Of a stretch of 64,000 nt of DNA, positions 11,800 to 22,999 are shown in pieces (positions within the stretch are counted from its first letter, which is position 1; every line of letters starts with the position of its first letter). The notes beneath the pieces were generated by a model. It saw only the letters and a program-made list of their open reading frames with translations. It did no database searches and was not told the DNA's origin. Source of the stretch: Isoetes taiwanensis (Eukaryota; Streptophyta; Lycopodiopsida; Isoetales; Isoetaceae); contig JAJEKV010000016.1 of the NCBI GenBank assembly GCA_021234155.1, positions 3,152,471 through 3,216,470 on the forward strand, given 5' to 3'. A program made the position numbers and the translations under genes.

Positions 11800-12330
11800 A
11801 TGTATTTCAAGGAACATGCCACATTGCTTAGCACTTTGAAGTTTGCTACGGCCTATCATCCTCAAACAGATGGTCAAACAGAAGTTGATAATAGAATTAT
11901 TGAAGATGTATTACGAGCTTACATAGCAGAAAGGAAAACTCAGTGGGAAGATTATCTAAATATGCTAGAATTTGCATATAACAGTACCATCCAATCGGTA
12001 ACACACAAAACACCATTTAAAATTGTCTACAGATGTGTGTTAGACTCACCCATCATAAAGACTGGAGGTGAAGTTCCCGCTTCAGAGGAAGTCACTCATG
12101 ATTTTACTGAAATTTTGATAAAAGCCAAGACTCGTAATGTCAAGAGTCAGGAAGCCATGATGTCAAGATTGGCAAAGAAGCGGAGAAAAGTTGAATACAA
12201 ACAAGGACAATGGGTGTGGGTACATTTTCCTTAGAAGAGACTTCAAAATATGGGTACAATATATGTGAAACTGGCACCTAGGTATTATGATCCATTTCAA
12301 ATTGAAGATAGAGTATGTCAGAATATCCTA
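11800..12330 (+). pseudogene. int: Ty3/gypsy integrase fragment, second family
   Basis: A 144-codon plus-strand frame contains TAYHPQTDGQTEVDNRIIED, the strongly conserved integrase segment with the third catalytic residue (Glu in QTE), followed by WEDYLNMLEFAYNSTIQSVT and TPFKIVYR. These are typical of chromovirus-type Ty3/gypsy integrase and clearly different from the YYPQGNG type of the element at 1-9420. After a stop at 12234 the C-terminal module continues as APRYYDPFQIED. The core upstream (the D and D residues) and all of reverse transcriptase are missing, so this is an orphan 3' piece. It is in direct contact with the LINE that starts about 300 bp downstream; the junction may reflect insertion of the LINE into old gypsy DNA. 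Confidence 0.85.
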
Positions 12331-12632
12331 GAAAGTTCTAAAAAGTTTTAGAAAAAAAATGGAAAACTGGAGGAGTTGAACGGGGAGGTGCTCGCTAGGC
12401 AATAACTAGGGTTTACGAGTTACCCTATGGTAAAGTCCGACTGGTCACTGAGTGTCACTTTTTGACCTCATTCCCGAGGTCGATCCTCCTTTCAATTCTC
12501 TTCACATTCTTTGCAACTCTCATTCCAACAGTCTTCGTCTCTGCTCTCCCACATTTTTCCATATTTTCCTGTCCCCTCGCTCCCTCCTTCAATCATCGGC
12601 TGACAGCTATACTCGGGGAGATCCCTTGCAAT

Positions 12633-13560
12633 ATGGCCCACCCTCTAAAATCTTCGACTCTGGAAGAACCCAAATACAAACTCTATGTACCAGCTGAAGA
12701 GCTCATAAAGCACTTCATTCAGTTCAGAAGCTTTGACATGGCCACCTTCACTGCTTGGCTGCTGCAAAGCCAAGGCATTCTGGAATGGAATAATATAACT
12801 CATGAAGAAGACCCGGTCATCCCTAGGCCTGCAAATCCAATTTTCTAACATTCTCAGACAACAGAAGGCCATCTGCTCTCCGGATGAAGATCTAACCATA
12901 GGTATAAAATTGGACTTTTTCAATCTATGCGAAATAATTATAATCATCTGGTAAAGAATGATGTTATTGGGTGGGTCAATAAAGAGGGTTTCAAACTCGA
13001 GGAAATAGCCAAACAGATTTGCTTTATAAACAAACATATTCAAATAGCTTCCATGCGTTGGACTAGCTATCCTTTCTTTATGCTAGAACTCATCTCTTAG
13101 GAAGAGGCCACAGACCTTACGCAAAGGGCGAATCATCCTCATAGTTACCAAATAAAATTCCAGAAATGGAATTACCATTTCAATCCATCTTCTCCCAAGT
13201 CCCTTCCAGCCATAGTCTTCCTTCAACCTCACGACCTTAACCCGATATTCTAGAATGAAGAATGTTTCCAAGCAGTTTTCAACTCAGTAGGCCAATACAT
13301 CTCCTCCTCCTTTTGCCCATATTGGCCCCCTGTCATCTATGTCCAAATTGACCTCCTCAAACCCATACCCTAGGAAGTGACATTCTCTGATCTTTTCGGA
13401 TCTAAATGCACTATGCAGCTTAACTGGGGCGGCCTCCCCCCACCTTGTGGCATTTGTGGAAAGACTCCATGGTGGAGAAAAATGTGTTCCTACAAGGATT
13501 TTTAGAAGCAGAGGAGCCTCCTCGGCATCACCTATTGTCATGGACTTAAAACAGCTGGAG
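12633..13560 (+). pseudogene. LINE ORF1, N-terminal part (DUF4283-like plus broken zinc knuckle)
   Basis: A plus-strand start at 12633 opens MAHPLKSSTLEEPKYKLYV. After a stop near 12846, coding continues through frame changes to 13560. Recognisable pieces are PAIVFLQPHDLNPIF, NEECFQAVFNSVGQYI and YVQIDLLKPIP, matching the order of the DUF4283 domain in plant LINE ORF1 proteins (a W-x-R-LPGLP-like block, then GNxLG, then V-x-VD-x-x-KPLP). They are followed by GGLPPPCGICGKTPWW, where the CCHC knuckle normally lies; its spacing is degenerate. ORF1 proteins bind element RNA. The endonuclease that belongs with it is at 17906-18868. Stops and insertions make this a relic. Confidence 0.65.
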
Positions 13561-14146
13561 CTCGAAGAGGGACAAAGACAAAGTGTCCTCTTTCACAGCT
13601 CAAAAACCCAGTAAGCCCGTGGGTCCTAGAGATGGCAGTGAACAGTGAAAAAAGATAGAGAGAAAAAGACAAGATCAAGAGAGGATTCGTCAAGCCAATT
13701 GGGACCTCTCACAAAATAATAATCACGAGCCTTTATTGAGAAAAATAGAGGAAGAATGACAAGATACAGGTTATCAGGCGGCAAAATAAGTAGGTATCCT
13801 TTTCAAAAAAACCTATATGGCAGAGTTCAACCTGGATAGCCCCTCGAATAAAATCTAGAACCTCAGCTTGAGCTCGACTCAGATAAAACATTTCGGCACT
13901 CTGAAGTACTAAATCCAGTTGAGCAAGTTGGAAAGCAAGGAATAGATGCAGAGCATGAGAAGACAACAGAAAGGATGGAGTTACAAGAGGCAGAGATGGA
14001 TAGAGGGTGCAATGAAATTTTTTGATCTTGGGGATATATACTCTCCTTTGGCCATGGAAGACAACTTGTCCCCTAGCTTCATAACTTAGAAAGTGTAAGC
14101 CCATGTGAAAGAGAACACCCAAGGAAACTAGAACGAAGAATCAAAC

Positions 14147-14420
14147 TTTATTGCACATTGCTATGGTTGGAAAAACCCCAACCGTGGTTACATATTTATA
14201 GTCCCCAGCCACGTCATCGCCACATCATCGCACCCCTTCAATTGTGCATACCCTTTGAATTTCGTATTTGCCACCTAGGCGGATCGCCCTCGTGGCACCT
14301 ACTGCATCATTACTGCATCATTGGATTGCCACGTCATCAAACTTGCCAACTAGACATGCCACGTCATCAAATATTGCCATCTTGGTCTCTCATATACCAA
14401 CTCATCTTTGCCACATCATC
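14147..14420 (-). promoter_or_regulatory. Minus-strand TATA box below a GATGACGTGGC repeat array
   Basis: On the minus strand, five copies of GATGACGTGGC or its variant GATGATGTGGC occur at 14410-14420, 14358-14368, 14328-14338, 14219-14229 and 14208-14218. They are followed by CTATAAATATG (14191-14201) and an AATAAA signal (14147-14152). TGACGTGG is a classic ACGT-core bZIP site (C-box/G-box hybrid). Array, TATA box and polyadenylation signal in this order look like the U3-R-U5 of a minus-strand LTR. I could not find LTR ends or a target duplication. Confidence 0.5.
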
Positions 14421-14471
14421 ACGCAAAAAAGATGCGATTTTGTGGTTCTTCAGTCCTCTGGCAAAAGGTCT

Positions 14472-14545
14472 TAGAATGGAATTGAACCCGACACTTATCC
14501 ACTATAAGAGAGAGGCAAAGATCTTGCCAACTCGGCTACCCATCA
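14472..14545 (-). repeat. tRNA-like sequence or SINE head with A and B boxes
   Basis: The minus strand reads TAGCCGAGTTGG, matching the RNA polymerase III A-box consensus TRGCNNAGYNGG, and about 38 nt later GGTTCAATTCC, matching the B-box. The spacing allows a tRNA with a long variable arm (Ser/Leu-like) or a tRNA-derived SINE. The acceptor stem does not pair convincingly, so a functional tRNA is unlikely. Confidence 0.5.
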
Positions 14546-15540
14546 TGTTTTTGAAGTAGTTATTCCTTCTTTCTTTAAGGGCTTTGTTTTTTCCTTAATT
14601 TTTATTATCTCTCTTTCTCTGTTTCGCATTCTGCAGCAGAAGATCGGCCCTATTCCGGGAATCAAATTTTATGGAGATGCTTCAATTCCGGCCTGCTCCG
14701 CATCCCTCCTTAATGGTTAACCCTTAGTTGCTGCTGATTCTTCAATCCTGGCGGCCTTCAGATGGCTGCCGTTACTTCCAGTCTCGGCTTATCCTTTCAA
14801 ATTTTCTTGCATGACAATGGCCGATTCAAGCACAAATCTGGCAACTGCGGATCTACTGCCGCCAGCGGTTTTCTTCAGGCCCTTCTTCCTCAGATCTTTT
14901 TATTTCCAGTTTATTTCTGGAATGACATCCTCGTGAATTGGTCATTTCGCCCAAATCGGCCTGTATGGTCGCGTCTGTTTTGTGTTCCCCTTTCAAGAAA
15001 GCTTCGTCCAAGAAGTTTTTTTTTGGTCGTCCAACAATTTTGTGTTACAAATGTCTATTTTTTCAATGGTCTTCCCTTAACCATCTTATATCTTTTGCTT
15101 GAAACTTAAATTCTTTTCTTCCAATGTTTTGCATCTTTTTTGTATTCACATGCTCTTGCTCACCATATTTTCCATGATTTCCATGCTCAATTTTTTCCCA
15201 TGGTTCCCTTGTTGCCTTCTAAGTTAACATGGCTTTTTTCCATGTTGCTCATGATTTCGTTCTCTAGTAATTTTCTCTCCAACTCTCGTGACTTGACCCC
15301 TCCGTTATTCGAGGCCTTTATTTTGCCACGTTAATTCCATTTACCACCATAGGTATTTTTCTTCTATGGGGCTCTTCCCACGACAACCCTGTCGTCATAT
15401 CATTCCTTCCCATATCTTTCTCATGGGTAATCCTTCACGTAGCACATCTCTCAGGCTACTTACTTCCTCTTTCCATATTTGCTTAGCTTTCTTTGCTAAG
15501 CTAGCATGATTCCCCGAGCTATATTCTTATTAATTTTGCA

Positions 15541-15750
15541 GATTTTCGCCTCGATTTGGCAGACAACAGACACAGTGGACACGGACATGGATGCGGAGGT
15601 CATAACAAATGAAGACATATCCAAGAAAAGAGGAAGGAAAGAGGAGGAAACAATTGGAGGACAACTTCCCATATCAGAGGATATTGTAAATATTGTATCT
15701 CTTTCTATGGACACCATCATCCCTTCTGATCCCATTACTAATAACAAACT
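15541..15750 (+). pseudogene. LINE ORF1 tail, part before the solo LTR
   Basis: A plus-strand open frame (15506 onward) encodes an acidic, hydrophilic tract including EDISKKRGRKEEETIGG and then runs into the solo LTR at 15751. Coding on the far side of the LTR (17291 onward) has the same hydrophilic, low-complexity character. Because a perfect target duplication brackets the LTR, the two sides were contiguous before insertion. Assignment to LINE ORF1 rests on position between the DUF4283-like part and the endonuclease; the sequence itself has no diagnostic motif. Confidence 0.4.
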
Positions 15751-17285
15751 TGTGACGTTCCAGCATAATATACGATCCGAATACGTATATTATACTGCCA
15801 CGTCACACGTACATGTCATGATGACATGTACTTGAGAGCCGTAAAGGGTTGCACCTAGGGGGCAACCTCGTATGTTGTGCATGTTTAATAAACATATACA
15901 ATTATAAACCCCATTTGGCCAATGTTAACCTAACCCTAAAAGTCTCTATATAAGGGCTTTCCCCTTAAACCCTAAACCCTTTTCTTCTTTCACATTTAGG
16001 GTTTTCCTTGAGCTCCTTTTCTTCTCTCGCATTTAGGGTTCTTTTGAGCCATTCCGGCCAAGCTAAGACCCTAATTCGCATTGCCGGCTCACGAAAAACG
16101 CCTTTGCTAACAGATCTTGATAGCTTGGCGGTCTTGGCGAGGAGGAGGCATGGGCGCATTTGAAGATGCGGAGCCGGGTCAAGTGCCAGGTAAATAGTCA
16201 TTCTGTTCTTTTGGCTAGGCAATAAGATGGTTTAGCATGTTAGTTCAGCCTTAGAGGCCTTACAGATCCGGAGATCATAAGCTCTAACAAAGGAACCTAA
16301 CTCTGGATGTTTAGATAGATAGATTAGATGTTATTCTTCATTCAGTTCTGTGATGATGTTGGTATTTCACTCTGTGATCTCCATGTATTGGGAAGGGGTT
16401 AGAGGCCTAAAGCCTGTGTAGCAGATGATCCTAGATAGCCTACTAGTTCCCAATTACATCGGCCCACGCAGGGGAGCCCTTTGGTTGTGGGTGGCCGGGG
16501 AATGGAGACCGGTTGACAGGATGAACTTGTCCCATCACGGATTGACCCCTCACGGTGTGTAAAAACCTACCGGGGGTCTAAGTGGGCTAGGCTTAATGGC
16601 TTGTCACTGAGTGTGGGCAAGGCATGAGCTCGACACCTCTTGGGTGATGCATCACCTTCAATGAGGTTCAAAATCGAATACTCTGGCCCTCCCTCTAGCC
16701 GCTTGTGATGGGCATGGATGCCTCTGGAGGGAGGTGACTCTCCTCCCTGCCTCATCGGGGCTGGGGAGATGCAACCAGCAGGTAACCCCATTAGCTATGC
16801 ACCCAGCTGATCGGTCAGTCCCAATACTTTTCAACCTACTACGCAAAGTGTGCACGGGAGGGGCCGGATGGAGTGGACTACCCTCGGCCATGTTCTTATG
16901 CCAACCAAATCCATTTGCCATGATTACATGCGCAATGACTTACGGAGGCCCAAGCGTCGCCGAACCCCTTGAGTCTAAGCCCCGGGTAGGATTTTCCTTT
17001 GTTGTTATTGTTCATATTGATGTTGTTGTACATGTGATGATTATGATGTGTTCACCCTTGAGGTGATTGTATTGATGTATTGATGTTATGTGCTCATATT
17101 TATTCGCACTTCCGCAGCTAGGTCGACCCGAAGGGAGATGGGCAAATGACACATCCACTCTTCCCTTGCTGACTCATTCCACTGGGAGTGGTGTCAGGGG
17201 ATCGCCCCTGCCAGTTTGGCTGTCAGGGGGAATGCTCCGCCTTCTCATACGATGTGTGCATCGTAGAGGAAGTAGGGGCGTCACA
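15751..17285 (+). mobile_element. Solo LTR with perfect 5-bp target-site duplication
   Basis: The segment starts TGTGACG (15751) and ends CGTCACA (17285), a 7-bp terminal inverted repeat around 1535 bp. It is bracketed by AAACT on both sides (15746-15750 and 17286-17290). A TATA box CTATATAAG lies at 15946-15954, followed by a telobox-like AAACCCTAA (15969 region) and pyrimidine-rich leader, which fixes the orientation as plus. No gag or pol lies inside, so it is a solo LTR left by LTR-LTR recombination. Near its start is an 11-bp perfect inverted repeat (arm GTACATGTCAT) at 15809-15831 with a 1-nt centre. The intact duplication implies a fairly recent insertion compared with its LINE host. 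Confidence 0.9.
15946..15954 (+). promoter_or_regulatory. TATA box of the solo LTR
   Basis: CTATATAAG about 195 bp inside the LTR, with a C/T-rich leader and AAACCCTAA just downstream, as in many plant LTR promoters. It could still drive plus-strand transcription into the LINE remains. Confidence 0.6.
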
Positions 17286-17905
17286 AAACTTAACAGACAT
17301 TTCTCGCAGCCCAATTACGTGAGATACTTCCGCCTACTATACAACAATTAGCCTGTGGTGATGATAACATCTCTTTTTTTCAAGCATTTATTGCATGTAA
17401 GGATGATGGAAGATATGATGCAGCAGTCGAGAGGTTTGTCTCAGAAGCAGTAGATGAATTCATGCAGGCCCCTATAAATGGAAGCTTAGAGGAGACTCGG
17501 GAAGCTAAAGATGCATTTATCCAGGTAAGTCCACCTTCCCTTAATGATTTGGCGTCGATCACTACTCCCTGTGTTTCCAATGAGGCAGCAATCCCTTGCT
17601 CCCCTGAAGTACTCTGCACCCCAATTATGTCCAAGTTTTGGTCCTCAATAGGGGAAGAAGTGTCTGAATCAGATACAGAAGACCATAGTCTATCACCAAA
17701 AGACTCTGAGTCACTTGGTAGATACCTTCAAAAAGAGCTTCAAAGTTCTTCATTGCCTAAGAAGCAGAAGAAACAAAAGAAAATTTACATCAAAGATTCC
17801 TTCTTCAATGGACCAGCCTCCAACACCAGAAGATATGATCGTGTTAATCCCTCCTCCTGGCTCTGTTAATCCCTCCTCTTGGCTCTTCCCTCCCAATTTT
17901 TTACT
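17286..17905 (+). pseudogene. LINE ORF1 tail, part after the solo LTR
   Basis: After the second AAACT, plus-strand coding continues to about 17870. The 17462-17869 frame encodes a hydrophilic segment with SPKDSESLGRYLQKELQSSS and a lysine-rich run (KKQKKQKK). It ends close before the endonuclease start at 17906, the usual ORF1-ORF2 spacing of plant LINEs. A duplicated Ser/Trp-rich phrase (NPSSWL) occurs at its end. No catalytic motif; the Lys-rich run would suit RNA binding. Confidence 0.45.
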
Positions 17906-18868
17906 ATGAGAATTGTTACATGGAATTTAAGGGCCATAAAGGGCCTAATAAAAAGGAGATTCATTACCTTAGCTAGAAGTTATAAGGCCGATATTCTCAT
18001 GATCCAAGAACATTACCTCCCCACTTTTGAAGCTTCTAATCTGGATGGGTGGGTAAAGAAAGGGGCAGGATCCTCCTTCTTAGCTGCTGATGGTACCAAA
18101 GAGTGATTGGCTATCATTTGGACTACCCCTGACGTGGTCTCCTAATATTGCAGCCCTTCTAATAGGTGGCATTGTATTATCTTGAATGTTCGGGATCATC
18201 ATTTAGGAGTGCAGAACATTTATGCTCCTACTGATTCTAATGAGAGAGCTCCTAAGTGGAGAGAGATTAAAGAATGGATCCTTGATCAATATGCAGTTAA
18301 AGACTGGATCATGGGGGGAGACGTGAACAACACTCCCCAATGGAATCTTAAGCTTGAAAATAAAATTAATATCTCAAGAAATGAGAGAGCTCAATGGGAT
18401 AGCCTCATGCATGATACTAGTCTAAACTATATCCACTCAGTTAATACCAAATACTCTTGGTCGAATAAAAGAACTGGGGAGGAAAGGACTTGTTGTACCT
18501 TAGACAGATTCTATGTTTCCAATCCCAATATTTCTAGTCTTGACAATTGCATTGTCACTAGTGATGAAGAAAATATCCCCGCAGACCATTTCCCTCAAAC
18601 TATGGACACTAAGGAAATTCTCCTCTAATGCCAAGCCATCCAAATCCCCGTTCAAGTTCAACTACTCTTACTTGAATAATTCGACCTTTTGCACTGATTT
18701 TAGACAGTATCATCTCACTCAGCCTGCTATAGGGTCACACCAATCCATGAAACTGTCTAATAATAAGCTTAAAGCATGCAAGTCGTGGATAAAACAATGG
18801 GGGGAAATTAGACAAAAGAAAATGAATGAGGAAAAAAACAAGCTTCTTAGTGAAATGAGAATAGAATA
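17906..18868 (+). pseudogene. LINE ORF2, apurinic endonuclease domain, reverse transcriptase missing
   Basis: The start at 17906 gives MRIVTWNLRAIKGLIKRR, the first block of L1-type endonucleases (normally WNxRG), with the metal-binding Asn. Next come ADILMIQEHYLP (catalytic Glu in QEH), then after in-frame stops near 18104 and 18144, NVRDHHLGVQNIYAPTDSNE, WIMGGDVNNTP (GDFN-like block, here GDVN) and CTLDRFYVS (the LDR motif). The final D-H appears as ADHFP. The enzyme nicks target DNA for target-primed reverse transcription. The remaining reading to 18868 is the linker to reverse transcriptase, but no polymerase motif follows, so the LINE is cut at its 3' side, at a (GAATA)n run. Confidence 0.88.
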
Positions 18869-18880
18869 GAATAGAATAGA
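18859..18880 (+). repeat. (GAATA)n microsatellite at the LINE break
   Basis: Four tandem GAATA units at the point where LINE coding stops. The same pentanucleotide recurs at 33851-33877. Confidence 0.8.
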
Positions 18881-19044
18881 TTTTTTATCATCCACGGAAA
18901 CCAATTGGCCTATGAGACCCAAACAAAAAGAGAGCAGCAAGTGTATTACTGTCAGGATTTAAAAACCCCGCCCCGAAGTGTTTTTGCGGGAAAAACCTAG
19001 CAGTAATAAGTATGCTGGTACACTGTACAATTGTATAGGACAAT

Positions 19045-19488
19045 TCAATACTTTTCCGGAGGACACAACTGAGTCCGTGTATCCATAACCTCCTGGAGGT
19101 ACGACCCCAACAAGCCCACAGACGCTGTATTTAATAACTCATCCAGCAGTTGGTCAGGCACAACTAACCGAATATACCGCGCTCGGATATGGGCAAAGGT
19201 TGGGCAGATCTGGAGGGCATGGCATTCACCTTCAATGGCGCCCTGGTAGCAACACCGAAAGCTGCCTATCCTCTGCAGCTTCAGGAGTCCAGCATACTGT
19301 CTCATTGGGAGATGATGTGCACCACCGATCGAATGGAAGCTATGAGTCCCGAGCTTCTTCATGGGCAAATGGGTGTACAAGTACTGGTGTGGGCCTCTCG
19401 TGAGCCTAGGATTGACTTGTTGCTGATAGTGTGTCATCTTAACGTGTGTCACAGCATCTACATCCCAGAGCTTGCGAAGACTAGGCAA
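19045..19488 (-). pseudogene. C-terminal scrap of a reverse-transcriptase element
   Basis: A 147-codon minus-strand frame ends with GECHALQICPTFAHIRARY followed by LLNTASVGLLGSYLQEVMDT. This matches the Cys/His segment found at the very C-terminus of non-LTR reverse-transcriptase proteins (C...C...E-x-H-x-x-x-x-C-P) and the short helical tail after it. No polymerase motifs lie upstream (19500-19740). It is antisense to the LINE at 12.6-18.9 kb, so it belongs to another insertion. Identification rests on a short motif and is moderate. Confidence 0.5.
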
Positions 19489-19739
19489 AATTTATTAGCC
19501 AATCCGCTAAATGCTGAGCTTCACAGAAAGGAAGCCTACTTTGTAGTTTGTTAACAGCCCACCACAACATGTAACTGCTGGGCAACACGCACGTGCAACA
19601 CACCTTATTTTGGGTTGCCTAGAATGGGCACCTTTGCTTGGTGCGAAGTTTTGTGTTGCCCTAAAAGGCACACTCTCTCCTATTGTTTGGTGAAAATATT
19701 CTGGATATATGCCATATATTCCCACACACCGACCTAAAC

Positions 19740-20689
19740 CTGCTATTGCAGGTACTATCTAGTACCAGCATGTGAAGAAGAAATAGATTATGGCTGGTCC
19801 ATTCAGAGTAAACCATCAACTGCAATTATCTCCATTACTGTAGAGATCTAGTTACTTATAAACTTTTCTTCGTGGACAGACAAGTACAAGGTTCTTCTCT
19901 TTCTTTTCCTAATTAAAAGAACATGGTGGACAAGATTTTGAAATTATCTCAAATGTATATGGTGTTTGAAGGCTATATATATTATTTGAAGTGTAGTTCA
20001 CTGAACTGAAACTGATATAGCATTCCTGATAATGCTACTTTTATGTCATGTTTTAGATTATAATACATCTTTTTTATAAATTATTGGTTGATGATTAGCA
20101 GGCTTGCCTAACCCCCACTACAACAATTCTTGCAATTCTAGCTTGTGCACATGTCCGACACTTTAGCCAAATCGATGTGGCTAAATCCTTACCATTTGAT
20201 TATTTATTTTTTGATCCTATGGCTAGGAAAATAAGAAATTCCCCTGAAAATTCCCTTTCGTCTCCTTCAACCATCGATCTATCTTATCCGCATCTCCACT
20301 TCGACGACCTTCCTAATAGTACGTTTTAGTTGTTATACAATCATTACTGGGCAAACACTAAAAGTGATATTTCGGGTTGTTTGCACCTTGTTTGACATAC
20401 ATAGTCTGCGGAAGTGCCCTGCACAATATTCCCTTGCCTAATCAACTTACAACCGAGGAAATTTTCAAAAATTATGTGGAGCATTGAGATGCAGCACTGG
20501 CCTTAAATCCTCTGTTGATTTGGTTTGGCCTTCGCTTTCATTTTTTAGGTAGGTGTAGTTATATTATCTCAAGTTCATCATTGTATTTAAGTTTCGCAAT
20601 TATTTAGCAGGGGGTACTGGAGCTTTAAGGAATCGTATGTAGTAGCACAGGTCGTTAGAGAAAAATTTGGGCCTCTGAAAAAAATCTAT
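19740..20689. other. No supported gene
   Basis: AT-rich sequence; I see no ORF, repeat pair or RNA gene that I can support. Confidence 0.4.
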
Positions 20690-21665
20690 TTGCATAAGGT
20701 AGTGATGCATGTGGTTGTTTTCATGCAGACGTATATCAAATGTGGTTCTTCGGATGATGCATGCCACTTTTTTTATCGGATGAATGTCAGATGCGTTTTC
20801 TCTTGGAATTTGATGATAAGACTTTATGCTAGGCAAGGGAACAAGGATGAAGCTCTAATGTGCTTTCAACAAATGTTGATGGACAGTATCTAATGCCTGA
20901 TAAATTTAGGTTTAGCACAGTTTTTTGTGTATTTGATTTCCTTCCAACTGTTTAACAAGGTAAATGGATGCATGCATGTGTCCTCGCAAGGAGTTTGGAG
21001 CTGGAGATTGTTGTGATGTCAGTTGTTATTAATATGCATGGCAAACATGGATGCATTCCTGATAAAACCACACTAATTAACGTTCTTGATGCATGTGAAG
21101 TTTATCATTAGTCTCTCTAAGCAGGCAACTCACTGACTGTATCATATTTGTTTTGAGTCGGATACTATTGTGCAAATGCCTTTTTGCATTTCTATGGCAA
21201 GGTAGGAGTGACACAATCACATAGAATATTTAATGACATCCAGGGATGAGATTTTCTTTCTTGTAACATCATGATTGTAGTATATACACAACATGGAGAT
21301 GTCGAGAAAGCGCTCTCTCTCTTTCTCCCTCTCTACCCGCAAATGATAAAGGACTGATACCAAATGAGGTCACATTTGTCAACGTACTTTTGGCATGCAA
21401 CCATGTAGGCCTTGCATCTGATCGTGTCACTTTCTAGATATGGTTGAGGACCATGAGTTTGTTCTGACGATGGATCATTCTGCTTGTATGATTAACCTCC
21501 TTGAATGAGCAGGTTGGTTGTTTGAAGCACAAGATTGGATAAATAGCTTGTTGTTGGATCCTAAGCCTCTTTTGTAGATGGTTTTACTCGCAGCTTGCAG
21601 AGTACATTGTGGCTTCTATGAAGGTAGAAATGCATTGGAATGTATTCTTGGATTGAGTAACTTGG
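20690..21665 (+). pseudogene. Pentatricopeptide-repeat (PPR, PLS class) pseudogene fragment
   Basis: Plus-strand readings in several frames contain PPR units: TYIKCGSSDDACHFFYRMNV then SWNLMIRLYARQGNKDEALM (20720-20870), MHGKHGCIPDKTTLINVL (21040-21090), VVYTQHGDVEKALSLF (21275-21330), and near the end RVHCGFYEGRNALECILGLS, which resembles the E motif of PLS-type proteins. PPR proteins bind organelle RNA; PLS-E types act in RNA editing. Many stops and frame changes and the loss of the first repeats make this a dead fragment. No DYW domain is visible. It probably came from one of the many intronless PPR genes of plants. Confidence 0.75.
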
Positions 21666-22999
21666 ATGTTCCATTATAGCATGGTCTAATAAAAACAAGT
21701 AACAAGAATAACACTAGAGGTAAAGAAAGAAATTTGTTCTAAGTCCTAAAGCCTCATGAATTCAACTTCATGCAAGAGTCTGCAGGTGCTAAAGTGCACG
21801 TGAAAAGTTGTCTGAGTTATTTATGGAATCCTCAAATCTTTGTGAAGCTTTGGACCTGTAGCATTGTGCATAATAATGCATCAATGAAAATTAAAGCATA
21901 CATGGAAGTGGTGGAGGTGTACCAAAAGACTCAACATAGTTAGTCAGGAATCATAGTTAGTCAAGAATCAGATACCAAGTATCTCATATTCTTTATTATC
22001 AAGAAACTCTTTTAGATCCTTAGATTGGTACCTAGGCACAGAACATGTATTTCAGTGATTATCTAGATTGGCCTTGTAAATCGTAATGAATTGTAAGCAA
22101 TGGTGATGATTAACAAGCCCACATAGAAATGGGTATCCTAGTGAACAAGGCACAACTCTAGAGTGCAAGGAGAATCCACTCAGCTATCAAGAACAACAAA
22201 GAGATGAGATGGTGATATTAAGGAGTAATTTAAAAGCAAGGTTGGATTACAACATTTAGAAACAGTTTGTAGTTTCCTTTATGCAAATTCCATCTCAGGC
22301 AATGCCTCATTTATATGACACTGCAATAATTGTTGTAATATACCCGCAATTCTGAAGCATGGTCAAGCTATTCTTTCCAGTCAAAGCTACTTGAAAGAGA
22401 TGTGGTGGTGGTAGATCGAGTTGAGGAGATTTCCAAATTTTCAATGAAATGTTGGATTTAGAGGTGGGTGTAGATAATGTCGTCCAACTGATACTTAATG
22501 AAATCCTTAGCTATTGCATGTCACTCTCTTGATCATGTATAAGGAGTATGAGTTGGCGCTGGTATACACTAGCTATAAATGAAAGAATGGATTATAAGGC
22601 AACAACAATAAACAAGATTAGAGCAATCTTTAGCCTTAATCAACAACATGAAGAGCATAAATTTCACTAGTAAACAACAAACAAATTATTACTATCCTAG
22701 AATGTAACAAATTGGACGATCAAATTATTTCGGATGTTGGAACTCAAGTAGAATTGGAATCCAGTCTTAAGGTCTTCTCCATTTTAATAGATTCTATTTG
22801 CTTATGTATTTTGTGCTTTTTGTGAGGTCTTTTTCCTTTTGTTTAGGAATCTAGAATGGCATATATTTTCTTTGGAATCATGTGGGTTGGAATGATAACC
22901 TAGGTTTGCTTTTCTCTCTCCCCTCAATCTCTACCATGCTGGTAGTAACGTTATAGATTGTTTAGCAAGTTTATTACCATATTGGTAAATGGCATAAAT
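21666..22999. other. No supported gene
   Basis: AT-rich sequence with no recognisable coding motif. It may hold old transposon remains, but I cannot name any. Confidence 0.35.

Larger units (their letters stand above)
13561..15540. other. Insertion-like segment inside LINE ORF1
   Basis: This stretch separates the knuckle region of the LINE ORF1 from its hydrophilic tail. It carries minus-strand promoter-like signals (14147-14420) and a tRNA-like sequence (14472-14545), listed separately. A minus-strand open frame at 13733-14122 (129 codons) has no recognisable motif. The rest (14560-15540) is pyrimidine-rich and unassigned. No flanking target duplication was found, so the insertion edges are uncertain. 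Confidence 0.4.

Noticed and set aside
15961-15985. Interstitial telomere repeats (AAACCCTAAACCC)
   Set aside because: Only about two units, in the leader of the solo LTR; this is better explained as a telobox-like promoter element.
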